A stretch of 64,000 nucleotides of DNA from Halobacterium sp. DL1 (lineage in GTDB: Archaea > Halobacteriota > Halobacteria > Halobacteriales > Halobacteriaceae): positions 248,001-312,000 of the forward strand of contig CP007061.1 in NCBI GenBank assembly GCA_000230955.3. Direction: 5' to 3'. Of the stretch, positions 1-8,485 are shown in pieces; the stretch's first letter is position 1, and every line of letters begins with the position of its first letter. Below the pieces are notes generated by a model. The model did no database searches. It worked only from the letters and a program-made list of their open reading frames with translations, and had not been told where the DNA came from. A program made the translations under genes and the position numbers.

Positions 1-292
1 ACGTATACGCGTCGACGTCATACCCTGCGGGTCCGAGTTTTGCGTTGAGTTTCTCACGCATCGAATCAGCGGCGTTGTTGGTGAAGGTCAACGCGAGAAT
101 CCGATCCGGAGAAACTCCGTGTTCGTCAATGAGGTTCTCGATTTTCCGGACCATCGTGAACGTCTTTCCGGTCCCCGCACCTGCGAGGACCCGCATGGGA
201 TACCGCTCCGACTCGATAATCGTCCGCTGCTGTGGCTTCGGATCCTCATCGTCCTCGATGGTTGGGAGCCAATCAGGCACGTCGTCGCTCAT
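1..292 (-). CDS. UvrD/PcrA-type DNA helicase, N-terminal fragment
   Basis: This is the first 97 codons of a superfamily 1A helicase; the rest lies beyond the left edge. The translation has a Q-motif-like PKPQQRTI, then Walker A AGAGTGKT at residues 37-44, then motif Ia LTFTNNAADSMREKL. These features are diagnostic of ATP-dependent 3'-5' helicases of the UvrD/Rep/AddA group. The ATG overlaps the stop of the upstream nuclease gene by ATGA, so the two are translationally coupled. It is the last gene of a leftward three-gene set (AddB-like, RecB-like nuclease, UvrD) that probably forms a helicase-nuclease complex. It could be AddA-like or a stand-alone UvrD; the missing C-terminus would decide. 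Confidence 0.9.
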   Translation of the reverse strand, partial: MSDDVPDWLPTIEDDEDPKPQQRTIIESERYPMRVLAGAGTGKTFTMVRKIENLIDEHGVSPDRILALTFTNNAADSMREKLNAKLGPAGYDVDAYT

Positions 293-1197
293 CGCTTCAC
301 CTCCTCTGCGAGAGATTCTGTGCACATCTCTCGGTACTTGCAGTCGGGACAGGCCTCATCGTGAATGAGTGGGAACGGATCTGGGTCGTGAGAGCCGCTC
401 GTGATCCCTTCGTGTGCACGTTGTAGGAGATCCCATATCGTGTCATGATACTCTTCGTAGATGTCCGTGGTATCGCGTGGATAGCCTCGTACAGAGATTT
501 CATATCCGTCTGGTGTACTTTCGAACGACGTGTGATTCAGGAGACCGTAGAAACTGAATCGAATATTCATCCCGTCCTCGTAGAGGTCAGATTGTTTGAT
601 GCCCTCGATGTATGTGGCCGCCTGGAATACGTTCTTGACTCTCTTCGGGTCGTGATCCGTTCCGTCTAGATGGTCCTCAAGGACGCTAGCAGTATTGGAC
701 GTAATTACGTCCCTGAGCTTCCGCTTGTAATCGATGACGTGGATCCCTTCGTCCGTCCGGAGAATATTATCGGCTCTCCCACGCAATCCGAGGCCGTTCT
801 CGACGCAATCGAGCCACTTCTCCGTCGCAACGGATTGACGAGCGTGATCGATGCCGTGGCCACCATCAGGGTCAAAGAAGGTCTTGATTGCCTCTAGATT
901 TTCGAGGCGCTGGTATTCCTGGTGAGCGTTTGACGCGTACTCGTCCGGAGAGATATGCTCTCTCCATTGCTCAGGGAATGCCTCTACTGCCCGATCGTAG
1001 ATGAGCTGGGCGTCATCTTCTGGGCTAGTTGCTTCGCAGACTACCTCGATCGTTCCGTGATAGGCCCGCCCCTGGTTCAGGTACAACCGTGTCTTCTCTG
1101 GGGCGTTGACCTTCTGAACGTACTCATAATCGAACTTCCGCTGGCAGTCTGCGTAGGTCGCGAGACGCGACGGCGAGAGGAAGGTAACGTCAGTCAC
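289..1197 (-). CDS. RecB/Cas4-like PD-(D/E)XK nuclease
   Basis: About 302 aa. The N-terminus reads LSPSRLATYADCQRKFDYEY, the usual opening of RecB/Cas4-family nucleases, with an early Cys. A central GLRGRADNI followed by HVIDYKR matches the D...(D/E)XK catalytic pattern. The C-terminus has C-x2-C-x5-C (CPDCKYREMC), which with the early Cys would bind a 4Fe-4S cluster as in AddB and Cas4. I chose the GTG at 1195-1197 because it overlaps the stop of the upstream gene (GTGACTGA) and gives the expected N-terminus; a longer frame reaches 1275. It probably trims DNA ends with the neighbouring AddB-like protein and UvrD helicase. Confidence 0.85.
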   Translation of the reverse strand: MTDVTFLSPSRLATYADCQRKFDYEYVQKVNAPEKTRLYLNQGRAYHGTIEVVCEATSPEDDAQLIYDRAVEAFPEQWREHISPDEYASNAHQEYQRLENLEAIKTFFDPDGGHGIDHARQSVATEKWLDCVENGLGLRGRADNILRTDEGIHVIDYKRKLRDVITSNTASVLEDHLDGTDHDPKRVKNVFQAATYIEGIKQSDLYEDGMNIRFSFYGLLNHTSFESTPDGYEISVRGYPRDTTDIYEEYHDTIWDLLQRAHEGITSGSHDPDPFPLIHDEACPDCKYREMCTESLAEEVKR

Positions 1198-3253
1198 GTC
1201 GAACCCCTCCAGCAGCAAATTCGATACGTGCTTGCAGTGCATCACGAAGCTGCTCGCCGCGGTCCCCGCTTTCACTGAGGAGGTGCTGAATCTCCGAAAG
1301 CTCGGCTTCGACCTCGTCGAGAGAGACCGTCACGTCTTGGCTGTGAGAGCGACGGACGTCTGCGAGAGCGTTGTCGACCCGAGAGAGCAGATATTCTTCC
1401 GCTCTTCGCTCGCTCCTGATCTCTGATTCTGTCGTCTCTTTCACCCACGGCAACTGCCGATACGCGTCCGTGAGAAACCTCGACGGCTGAGCACGTTCTT
1501 CCAGTGCGGTGTCTTTGTGATTGTACAGACAGAAGTACAGGCGATCGCCAGCAGCAGTTGCTCCGATGGCGAGCCGCCGCCGTGCATGCTCTGCATGGTA
1601 TCGTCGGAACGGGCGGCTTGACGCTGTCGAGGAGGTCGGGAAGGTGTTGGTGACATCTTCTGTGTCGACCTGTGTTACGCCCGGATAGTCCGGCATCTCT
1701 GAGAGGCGTTCTTGGGGGAATAACCGAGTCAGGGAAGGTGATCCAGGGTACTCTTCGTCGACGATGTCCAGCAAGAAGACTGCTCGGAAGGACCCGTTTT
1801 TGATCGCCTGTAAGTGATCGACTCGGACACCTCCGTCAAGTTCGGTCGAACTTGTTTGGTTCTGTTGAGGAGCATACTCGTGGGCGCGTTCAAGCATCGT
1901 CGCGAACGACTCCCAGGTCGTTTCGATGAACGGCGTGTCTTCTACGAACTCCGCCATCGCGAACGCCCGCTGAACGTTCCCAAATTGGGCACGAACGTTC
2001 AGTGGAGACGTCTCCTCAGCGATTCGAACCTTCATGTTCGACTCGGTCGCCCACCGTCGGAGCGGACTTGAGAGCCCCTTCATCTGCTCGATAGAGGCCA
2101 GAATCGATTCGTCTAAAACCGAGGCTTCCAGCAGCTCTGTTTGAGCATCGTCATCATCGGCTGCCAGATAACGAACAACCTGCAGTAGCTCTCGGATAGC
2201 GGGATCATCGCCGAACCCCGTGACAGTCGAGGACTCTGTCGGAACCCCTGTCTGCTGGAAGGCACGAAGCGTCTCGATTACTGCGGAACCGCTCTGCTTC
2301 AGTGCGACGGCGAAATCCTCGTACTCCCAGTTCTCTCTATCTCGAAGCCGCTCGATTTCATCAGCGACATTCTTGATCTGTTCGTCGGCGCTCTCTGTCG
2401 GGATGACGTTCACCTCCCCCGCTTCGGGATCTTCGTGAACGGTTTCAGTCGCCAAGTACGCACCCGTCGCAGCCGGTCGGGATGGGGGTACTGTCCTTGC
2501 AGTAGACTCTGTCCTCGAAAATGAGACGTAGTCAGTAATTGGTCCCGGCTCGATCCATGTCCGCCGAACACTCGCGTTCTCTTCTGCTACACATACGAGC
2601 TCCAACCCATCCGCCACGGTAGCAAGATAGCGACGGTCAAGCGGCAGGAACTCCTCAAACTCGACGGCGAGGACTGCCTCGACATCGACTACGTCATCTC
2701 GTTTCTCGGTCTCCGACAGCGCCGCATTCGCCTCAGTGATTAGCTGGCCCCGTTCTAGGTGGTTATGGCCGTCGAGCCATTCGTGGAACGCTTCGACGAG
2801 TTCCGCAACTTCAACTAGCTCTGGCGTCTTCTCGAAGGAAACATCCTGCCACGTGGCAGTTTCCATGAGCTGGGCGATATCACTCAGGAAGGAGGGTTGT
2901 TCGGCTGCACGCTGGAAATGCTCACTGTCCCACTCTTGCTCTTCGAGGAACCGATGGACGAGCTCGCGCCGCATCGCGTCTGAGAGAATCGCTCGGTTAT
3001 CGGTCTGGTTCACGACGTCGGTCGCTTGCACGACCAGGGACGTGACACGTGGAACAGCTGATCCGGGAGCTATGTTTTTGAGTTCCTCCCGAAACGTCTC
3101 CATGCTCGTCGGAGATCCAGTGATGACGAGGATGTCTTCTGGATTATATTCCTTGAGAAAGGCCTGATATTGCTCAGTTACTGTTGATCTAGGCTCACCA
3201 GTGCCGAATGGAACAGTAATGAGCGTCCCATCGAAATGCTGGACCTCAGACAC
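1190..3253 (-). CDS. AddB/RecC-like helicase-nuclease scaffold protein
   Basis: 687 aa, first gene of the leftward set. The N-terminal VPFGTGEPRSTV sits where an SF1 helicase P-loop would be but lacks the GKT/GKS end, so it looks like an inactivated helicase fold as in AddB/RecC. Later blocks, including RAVFLLDIVDEEYPG and RRRLAIGATAAGDRLYF, match helicase motifs IV-VI of AddB-type proteins. No nuclease motif is visible here; that activity is supplied by the next gene. The stop overlaps the nuclease start. The family call rests on motif order and context; a stand-alone PD-(D/E)XK-associated helicase-like protein is the alternative. Confidence 0.65.
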   Translation of the reverse strand: MSEVQHFDGTLITVPFGTGEPRSTVTEQYQAFLKEYNPEDILVITGSPTSMETFREELKNIAPGSAVPRVTSLVVQATDVVNQTDNRAILSDAMRRELVHRFLEEQEWDSEHFQRAAEQPSFLSDIAQLMETATWQDVSFEKTPELVEVAELVEAFHEWLDGHNHLERGQLITEANAALSETEKRDDVVDVEAVLAVEFEEFLPLDRRYLATVADGLELVCVAEENASVRRTWIEPGPITDYVSFSRTESTARTVPPSRPAATGAYLATETVHEDPEAGEVNVIPTESADEQIKNVADEIERLRDRENWEYEDFAVALKQSGSAVIETLRAFQQTGVPTESSTVTGFGDDPAIRELLQVVRYLAADDDDAQTELLEASVLDESILASIEQMKGLSSPLRRWATESNMKVRIAEETSPLNVRAQFGNVQRAFAMAEFVEDTPFIETTWESFATMLERAHEYAPQQNQTSSTELDGGVRVDHLQAIKNGSFRAVFLLDIVDEEYPGSPSLTRLFPQERLSEMPDYPGVTQVDTEDVTNTFPTSSTASSRPFRRYHAEHARRRLAIGATAAGDRLYFCLYNHKDTALEERAQPSRFLTDAYRQLPWVKETTESEIRSERRAEEYLLSRVDNALADVRRSHSQDVTVSLDEVEAELSEIQHLLSESGDRGEQLRDALQARIEFAAGGVRRD

Positions 3254-3464
3254 GCTTATCGTCCCCCGCAGCCACCAGTTGTTCCTCCGTGGATCGGAGG
3301 CTAGCCCAGAATCTCCTTGACTGAGAGCCTGCTGCTGATTTGCAGGGTAAGTCGAAAACGAATCTAGCCAAACGGGGACATATCATATTGAGGGTCCTCA
3401 CAGCCCATCTACAAGAACGTTGGTGCTACGCTAAAACTGAAATTTGCCTCATCAGGATGCTACA

Positions 3465-3473
3465 TATTTATAC
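3465..3473 (+). promoter_or_regulatory. TATA box for the ATPase gene
   Basis: TATTTATAC, centred about 27 nt before the ATG at 3496, which is the spacing expected for a leaderless haloarchaeal transcript. It supports 3496 as the start over in-frame upstream codons. It lies in the 242-bp divergent region between the AddB-like gene and the ATPase gene. Confidence 0.7.
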
Positions 3474-3495
3474 TATGCCGGGGTCAAGTTCCTCT

Positions 3496-5202
3496 ATGAC
3501 AGACCCATCTGACGGTTCTGATTTCATCGCAGACGCTGAATGGCATAACGAATGGTGGGATACAGGCAATGGTTCGCTATCTGAGTTAGAGCAAACCGCT
3601 TCTCTAGACCCCAGATCAGACTTACTCAAAGTACTGCAGTCCATTGATGACGAGCGAGAAGACGGTACTGAGTGTCTCGTGTATCCCATTTACGGACCGA
3701 CCGGAATCGGCAAAACAACGCTTCTTCAGCAATTCATCGCTGCAATCCTTGATTCAGACACCGTTGACTTCTCTCCCAGCCATCGTGATTTAGATATCGT
3801 CGGCTCCGTTGATTCACGCCAGATCCTCTATGTCCCTCTTGAGGATTCTCTCTACCATCTCGAACCTTCAAGCAGTGCTGTGGAAAAACTCGAAAACGTT
3901 ATCGACTATTTCCGCTCTCACGTCGCTCCACGTCGAGGTCGTAAGTACATCATCCTCGACAATATCGGGGCTCTGCGACTCGATGAAGATGAACAGAGTG
4001 CTCTTCTAGACTTGGTCGATGATGATACCTATCTACTGCTGACCGGAATTGTAGAATCCCAGGTCGACTTGAGTGGGATCTCGGCTTCGAGCGAGCCCAA
4101 AATCAAGTATCCTCGTGCGATGCTACCGATGAAGTTCATCGACACCATCAAGCAAGGGGCATATGATGACTCTGCGTTACTCGAGACAGACCCTGATTTT
4201 GCTCTTCGTGTGGAGTCCCATCAAACGAGGAGTATGGACGGTGAGGCCCTGATAAAGGATGTCCGGAGTAATTTGTCTGAATCGGAAAACTTGGATGACG
4301 CGGTCGCGTCGTTGAATCAGCTTTACTTTGAAGCCTTCTCCGACGTTGAGCGAGATGGCCTGTATGAGGCCGCTCGTGAGTACCTGCAGAAAGGTGGAAT
4401 CTTCCTACGTGCTACGGAAACCCCGGTCAAAAACGAACTCATCCGATCACATCTCCTCCTGTATCTCTATAAGGAACTCGCAGAGTATGAATCGATTCAA
4501 CGACCTGAGAACCTCCATCGAATCGCTTCATTAGCTGCGAGCCAAGCTGGGAATGAGCTTCGATATACGGACATCAGTGATCAGTTGGAAGTCGATCGAC
4601 GGACTGTCGATTCGTACCTGTCCGTCCTGGATGACGGACTCTCCGTTTCGGAATCTCACGATTTCTCACTTCAACGCCACCGCCGTACTCGGCTCTACCT
4701 TCGGAATCCGCGCCATGTTGTACTTCTGTCCCAACGCCAGGAACACCACGGATTCGAAACATACGAGAAGACCGGGTCTCTCAATCACGAGTTCGAATAC
4801 AAGCTAGCTCGAACCGTCGCCTTTGACCATGCGAAAAGACTGGCATGGAGGGTTGGTGGCTCAGGTGACGAGGACCCTCAGGTCGAATACTTCGAGACTG
4901 AATCAGGGACGGTCGACTACATCCTCCACAATGAGGATGGGGTAGTTGCCCCGTTCGTTCTCTCCTATCATCCACACGCAGGGAATGCTGATGAAATCGC
5001 AGTAGAGTTCGATCCGACTGTCGGAAAGCATCCGAGACCTGGTGGAGAGGAGCTTCTCGACATCGATTACGAAGCCCCCTACAGGTTCATCATTGCGGAT
5101 AGCCTGCCAAAAGAAGTGACGCAGTCGGGTTCACTCGTTGTGGAACGGGATGGCGTCAACCTTTGTTACATTCCCTACTGGCTGTTCCTCCTCGTCTGCT
5201 AA
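3496..5202 (+). CDS. P-loop ATPase of a helicase-methylase-ATPase defence locus
   Basis: 568 aa. Walker A GPTGIGKT lies at residues 67-74 and a Walker B-like KYIILDNIGAL near 149-159. The middle is helical, and the region around 355-380 (TDISDQLEVDRRTVDSYLSV) looks like a wHTH, so this is an AAA/STAND-like ATPase with a DNA-binding segment. It lies directly upstream of a DPPY methyltransferase and a Res-like helicase, so a regulatory or motor role in that system is likely. Base composition is more AT-rich than the neighbouring left operon. Start chosen from the TATA spacing; ATG 3475 is an in-frame alternative. Confidence 0.75.
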   Translation: MTDPSDGSDFIADAEWHNEWWDTGNGSLSELEQTASLDPRSDLLKVLQSIDDEREDGTECLVYPIYGPTGIGKTTLLQQFIAAILDSDTVDFSPSHRDLDIVGSVDSRQILYVPLEDSLYHLEPSSSAVEKLENVIDYFRSHVAPRRGRKYIILDNIGALRLDEDEQSALLDLVDDDTYLLLTGIVESQVDLSGISASSEPKIKYPRAMLPMKFIDTIKQGAYDDSALLETDPDFALRVESHQTRSMDGEALIKDVRSNLSESENLDDAVASLNQLYFEAFSDVERDGLYEAAREYLQKGGIFLRATETPVKNELIRSHLLLYLYKELAEYESIQRPENLHRIASLAASQAGNELRYTDISDQLEVDRRTVDSYLSVLDDGLSVSESHDFSLQRHRRTRLYLRNPRHVVLLSQRQEHHGFETYEKTGSLNHEFEYKLARTVAFDHAKRLAWRVGGSGDEDPQVEYFETESGTVDYILHNEDGVVAPFVLSYHPHAGNADEIAVEFDPTVGKHPRPGGEELLDIDYEAPYRFIIADSLPKEVTQSGSLVVERDGVNLCYIPYWLFLLVC

Positions 5203-5398
5203 CCATGAGATGCACCACTCCCAAACCGAACGGGAATTTTTACAACGGCTGGTCAGGAACACCGCAACATAGCCTCATACGGATGGCCAAATACGAGACG
5301 GGAAGCGGAGTTGAAGCACGACCATCCGACAGGAACATTGGAATTGCGGCCCTCGGTGCATGGCAGTCTGATCGCCCCCTCCAGTCACGAACCTAATC
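5203..5398 (+). other. Gap between ATPase and methyltransferase genes
   Basis: 196 bp. An open frame from ATG 5205 to the stop at 5396 (63 codons) fills the gap and ends 2 nt before the methyltransferase ATG. Its translation (MRCTTPKPNGNF...) resembles nothing I recognise and is not strongly acidic, so I do not call it a gene. No convincing TATA box is placed for the methyltransferase, which is probably read from the promoter at 3465. Confidence 0.4.
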
Positions 5399-8300
5399 AT
5401 GTCTACGCAAACCACACGAGACGGAAATCGAGAACAGCTTCAGGAACTGCTACGGGATCTCTTCCAGTTCGACGCTGCCGATCTCGACTTTGGTGTCTAC
5501 CGCATTCTGAACCAGCGTCGAGATCGAATTGAGCAGTTCATCGAGGACGATCTCCTCGACGCCGTCGACGAGAGTCTGGAATCTCTGGCTGATGCAAAGC
5601 GCGCCGAGATTGAGGAAGAACTCGAAGAGAAAGCCACAGAACTTCGTCAGGACTGGGACGACGATATCTTCAACCCCGATGGGTCACTGAAGGACCAGTA
5701 CGCGAATCTCGGACAGAAAGACCTCGAAGAGTACCAGGACCTCTGGGAGACTCAGGAAGACGTCGCCGTCGCTGAGGAGACGGAAGCCCGTATCTTCAAC
5801 GACCTGTACCGGTTCTTCTCTCGGTACTACGAGGACGGAGACTTCCACACCAAGCGCCGGATCTCTTCGAAGGATTCGAAGTACTACGTCCCGTACAACG
5901 GCGAGGAGACGTACTTCCACTGGGCGAACAACGACCAGTACTACGTCAAAACGGGCGAGCACTTCACCGATTACCGATTCGATGCTGACGAGTGGACCGT
6001 TGAGTTCCGCTTAGAGGAGGCGGATGTGCCGCAGGACAACGTCAAGGGAGACAGCCGGTACTTCGTACTCGGTCGTGGCGACCCGGTTTCGACGGACTCT
6101 GACGAGCAGACGGTGACGATTCGCTTCCAGTACCGACAGATCACCGAAGACGAGGCCGACGACTACGTCGAGGCGTACAACGAGGCGACAGGCGACGACA
6201 GAAGCTCCTTCGCGCACATGACGCCTGCGATGCGGTGTGACGCTCTCGAAGGACGCACCCTAGGCCACGTCGAAGACGCAGGAACCGAACGCATCCTCAC
6301 CGCAGAGAAAGACGACGACGCCACCTCTACGGTACTGAAAAGCCACCTCACTCGGTACGTCTCGGAGAACTCTATGGACTACTTCGTCCACAAGGATCTG
6401 GAAAAATTCCTTGAGGGCGAACTCGATTTCTTCCTCCAGAACGAGGTGCTCGACGTCGACGAACTGATCAAGGCCAACGACGGGTCATCACCGCCGGTGC
6501 TTCGAGCCCGGACAGTGCGCGATATCGCAGAACGCATCATCTCGTTCCTCGCACAGATAGAGGACTTCCAGAAGCGGCTCTTCGAGAAGAAGAAGTTCGT
6601 TGTCCAGACCGACTACATGGTCACGCTCGATCAGGTTCCTGACGATTTGTACGACGAGATTCTTGAAAACGACGAGCAGCTTGAACAGTGGCGTGAGATA
6701 TATAATACAGATCAGTGGGATACGACCCTGAAATGGCAGGGAAAATTCAACGAAGCCTTCCTAAAGAACCATACGTCGGTAATGGTCGACACAGGTCTGT
6801 TCGACGAAGAGTTCAAACTAAAGTTGCTGTCTTCGTTTGACGATCTCGAAGAAGCAACAAATGGTGTACTAGTCAATGGTGAAAACTTTCAGGCATTGAA
6901 TTTACTATCCGAAAAATTCAATGACAAGGTCAGTTGCAGCTATATTGACCCTCCATACAATACGGGGAATGATGGATTCCTGTATAAAGACAATTACCAG
7001 CATTCCAGCTGGCTTTCGATGATGAGTGACCGCCTGGAAAGAGTCCACTCAATTCTCCCAAAAGACAGTTCGATATTTATCAGTAATGATGACAGCGAAA
7101 ACAATCGGTTGAACCTTCTATTGAATCATGTGTTTGGTTCCCAGAATTTTGTCGCGGATGTGATCTGGGAGAAGGTCTATTCACCCAAAAACTCTGCCAA
7201 GTATTTCTCTGAAGATCATGACTATATTACAGTTTACTCTAAAGATAAAGAAACATGGCGGCCCAACTTGCTACCACGGAGTGATGACCAAAATAAGCGG
7301 TATAAGAATCCAGATGATGATCCACGAGGAGAATGGAAGCCTAGCGATCTGACTGCCCGTAATCCATACAGTGAAGGCCAGTATGAGGTTGAGAGTCCGT
7401 CGGGCAAAATATTCTCTCCACCAACGGGCCGTTACTGGTCTATCAGTAAGAAGAAGTTTGAGAAATTAGATGAAGACAATCGGATTTGGTGGGGCGAAAG
7501 TGGAGGTAATATGCCTCATCTGAAGCGGTTCCTTTCTGAAGTACAGGAAGGAATGGTGCCACAGACTCTGTGGAGCTATGGCGAAGTAGGACATACTCAG
7601 CGCGCTAAGAAAGAGCTTCTAGAATTCGTTGACTTTGAGAAAACAGAGGATGTTCTGAACTCAGTTAAGCCTACCTCACTTCTGAAGAGAGTTCTTAGGA
7701 TTGGAACCGACGATGATGCAACCGAATGGGTGATGGATTTCTTCGCAGGGTCCGGTCCTACTGCCCATGCCGCGATTGATCTGAATCGAGAGGAGAACAG
7801 TGACCGACGTTACGTGTTGGTGGAGATGGGAGAATACTTTGACACAATGATTCTCCCCCGTATTCAGCGTGCTGTCCTTTCGTCTGAATGGAAAGGGGGG
7901 ACGCCAGGTGCTCAGGATGGCGTCACACACCTGATAAAGTATCATCGGGCAGAGTCGTATGAAGATGCGCTCAACAATATAATGTTAAGTGAACCGAATA
8001 GCTCCCAACAAACTCTGGTTGATGATTCAATTGAAGACTACACTCAGGGATATATGCTGGAATTTGAGTCTCGCGAGAGTCCTTCACTCCTCCCGGAAGG
8101 AACCTTCGACAATCCATTCAATCATGAACTCTGGATCGAACAGAATGGTAAGAGCCGAGAGTTGACTAAAGTCGATCTCATAGAGACATTCCACTATCTG
8201 ATTGGAGCCGATGTCCGCCAGTATTGGCGTGAAACCCACCAGGATCGAAAGTACGTGGTCACCAATTGTGATGTTGATACAGAAACCGGTGGCGAAAAAA

Positions 8301-8485
8301 TCCTCACCGTGTGGAGGCAGACAGAAGATATCGATCTTGATAAAGAGAAGGAATGGTTCGACGACGGGTTCGATAGTGAATCGTACGACCGCGTCTACGT
8401 GAACGGCGAGAGCCAGATCGCGCAGGCAGAACCCCTCGAAATTACGTTCCGAGAGAAGATGGAGGAGAGTCCCAATGTCGCGTAG
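5399..8485 (+). CDS. Adenine-specific DNA methyltransferase, type III Mod-like
   Basis: 1028 aa. The catalytic motif DPPYNTGND starts at residue 517 and the AdoMet-binding motif DFFAGSGPT at about 780. This DPPY-before-FxGxG order is the beta class of N6-adenine (or N4-cytosine) methyltransferases, which includes type III Mod. About 500 residues precede the catalytic domain, a long N-terminal extension rich in charged helices that is unusual for classical Mod. The frame overlaps the Res-like gene by 11 nt, so the two are co-translated. Roughly 6690-8340, covering the catalytic and recognition part, is visibly more AT-rich than the rest, suggesting domain replacement. Confidence 0.88.
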   Translation: MSTQTTRDGNREQLQELLRDLFQFDAADLDFGVYRILNQRRDRIEQFIEDDLLDAVDESLESLADAKRAEIEEELEEKATELRQDWDDDIFNPDGSLKDQYANLGQKDLEEYQDLWETQEDVAVAEETEARIFNDLYRFFSRYYEDGDFHTKRRISSKDSKYYVPYNGEETYFHWANNDQYYVKTGEHFTDYRFDADEWTVEFRLEEADVPQDNVKGDSRYFVLGRGDPVSTDSDEQTVTIRFQYRQITEDEADDYVEAYNEATGDDRSSFAHMTPAMRCDALEGRTLGHVEDAGTERILTAEKDDDATSTVLKSHLTRYVSENSMDYFVHKDLEKFLEGELDFFLQNEVLDVDELIKANDGSSPPVLRARTVRDIAERIISFLAQIEDFQKRLFEKKKFVVQTDYMVTLDQVPDDLYDEILENDEQLEQWREIYNTDQWDTTLKWQGKFNEAFLKNHTSVMVDTGLFDEEFKLKLLSSFDDLEEATNGVLVNGENFQALNLLSEKFNDKVSCSYIDPPYNTGNDGFLYKDNYQHSSWLSMMSDRLERVHSILPKDSSIFISNDDSENNRLNLLLNHVFGSQNFVADVIWEKVYSPKNSAKYFSEDHDYITVYSKDKETWRPNLLPRSDDQNKRYKNPDDDPRGEWKPSDLTARNPYSEGQYEVESPSGKIFSPPTGRYWSISKKKFEKLDEDNRIWWGESGGNMPHLKRFLSEVQEGMVPQTLWSYGEVGHTQRAKKELLEFVDFEKTEDVLNSVKPTSLLKRVLRIGTDDDATEWVMDFFAGSGPTAHAAIDLNREENSDRRYVLVEMGEYFDTMILPRIQRAVLSSEWKGGTPGAQDGVTHLIKYHRAESYEDALNNIMLSEPNSSQQTLVDDSIEDYTQGYMLEFESRESPSLLPEGTFDNPFNHELWIEQNGKSRELTKVDLIETFHYLIGADVRQYWRETHQDRKYVVTNCDVDTETGGEKILTVWRQTEDIDLDKEKEWFDDGFDSESYDRVYVNGESQIAQAEPLEITFREKMEESPNVA

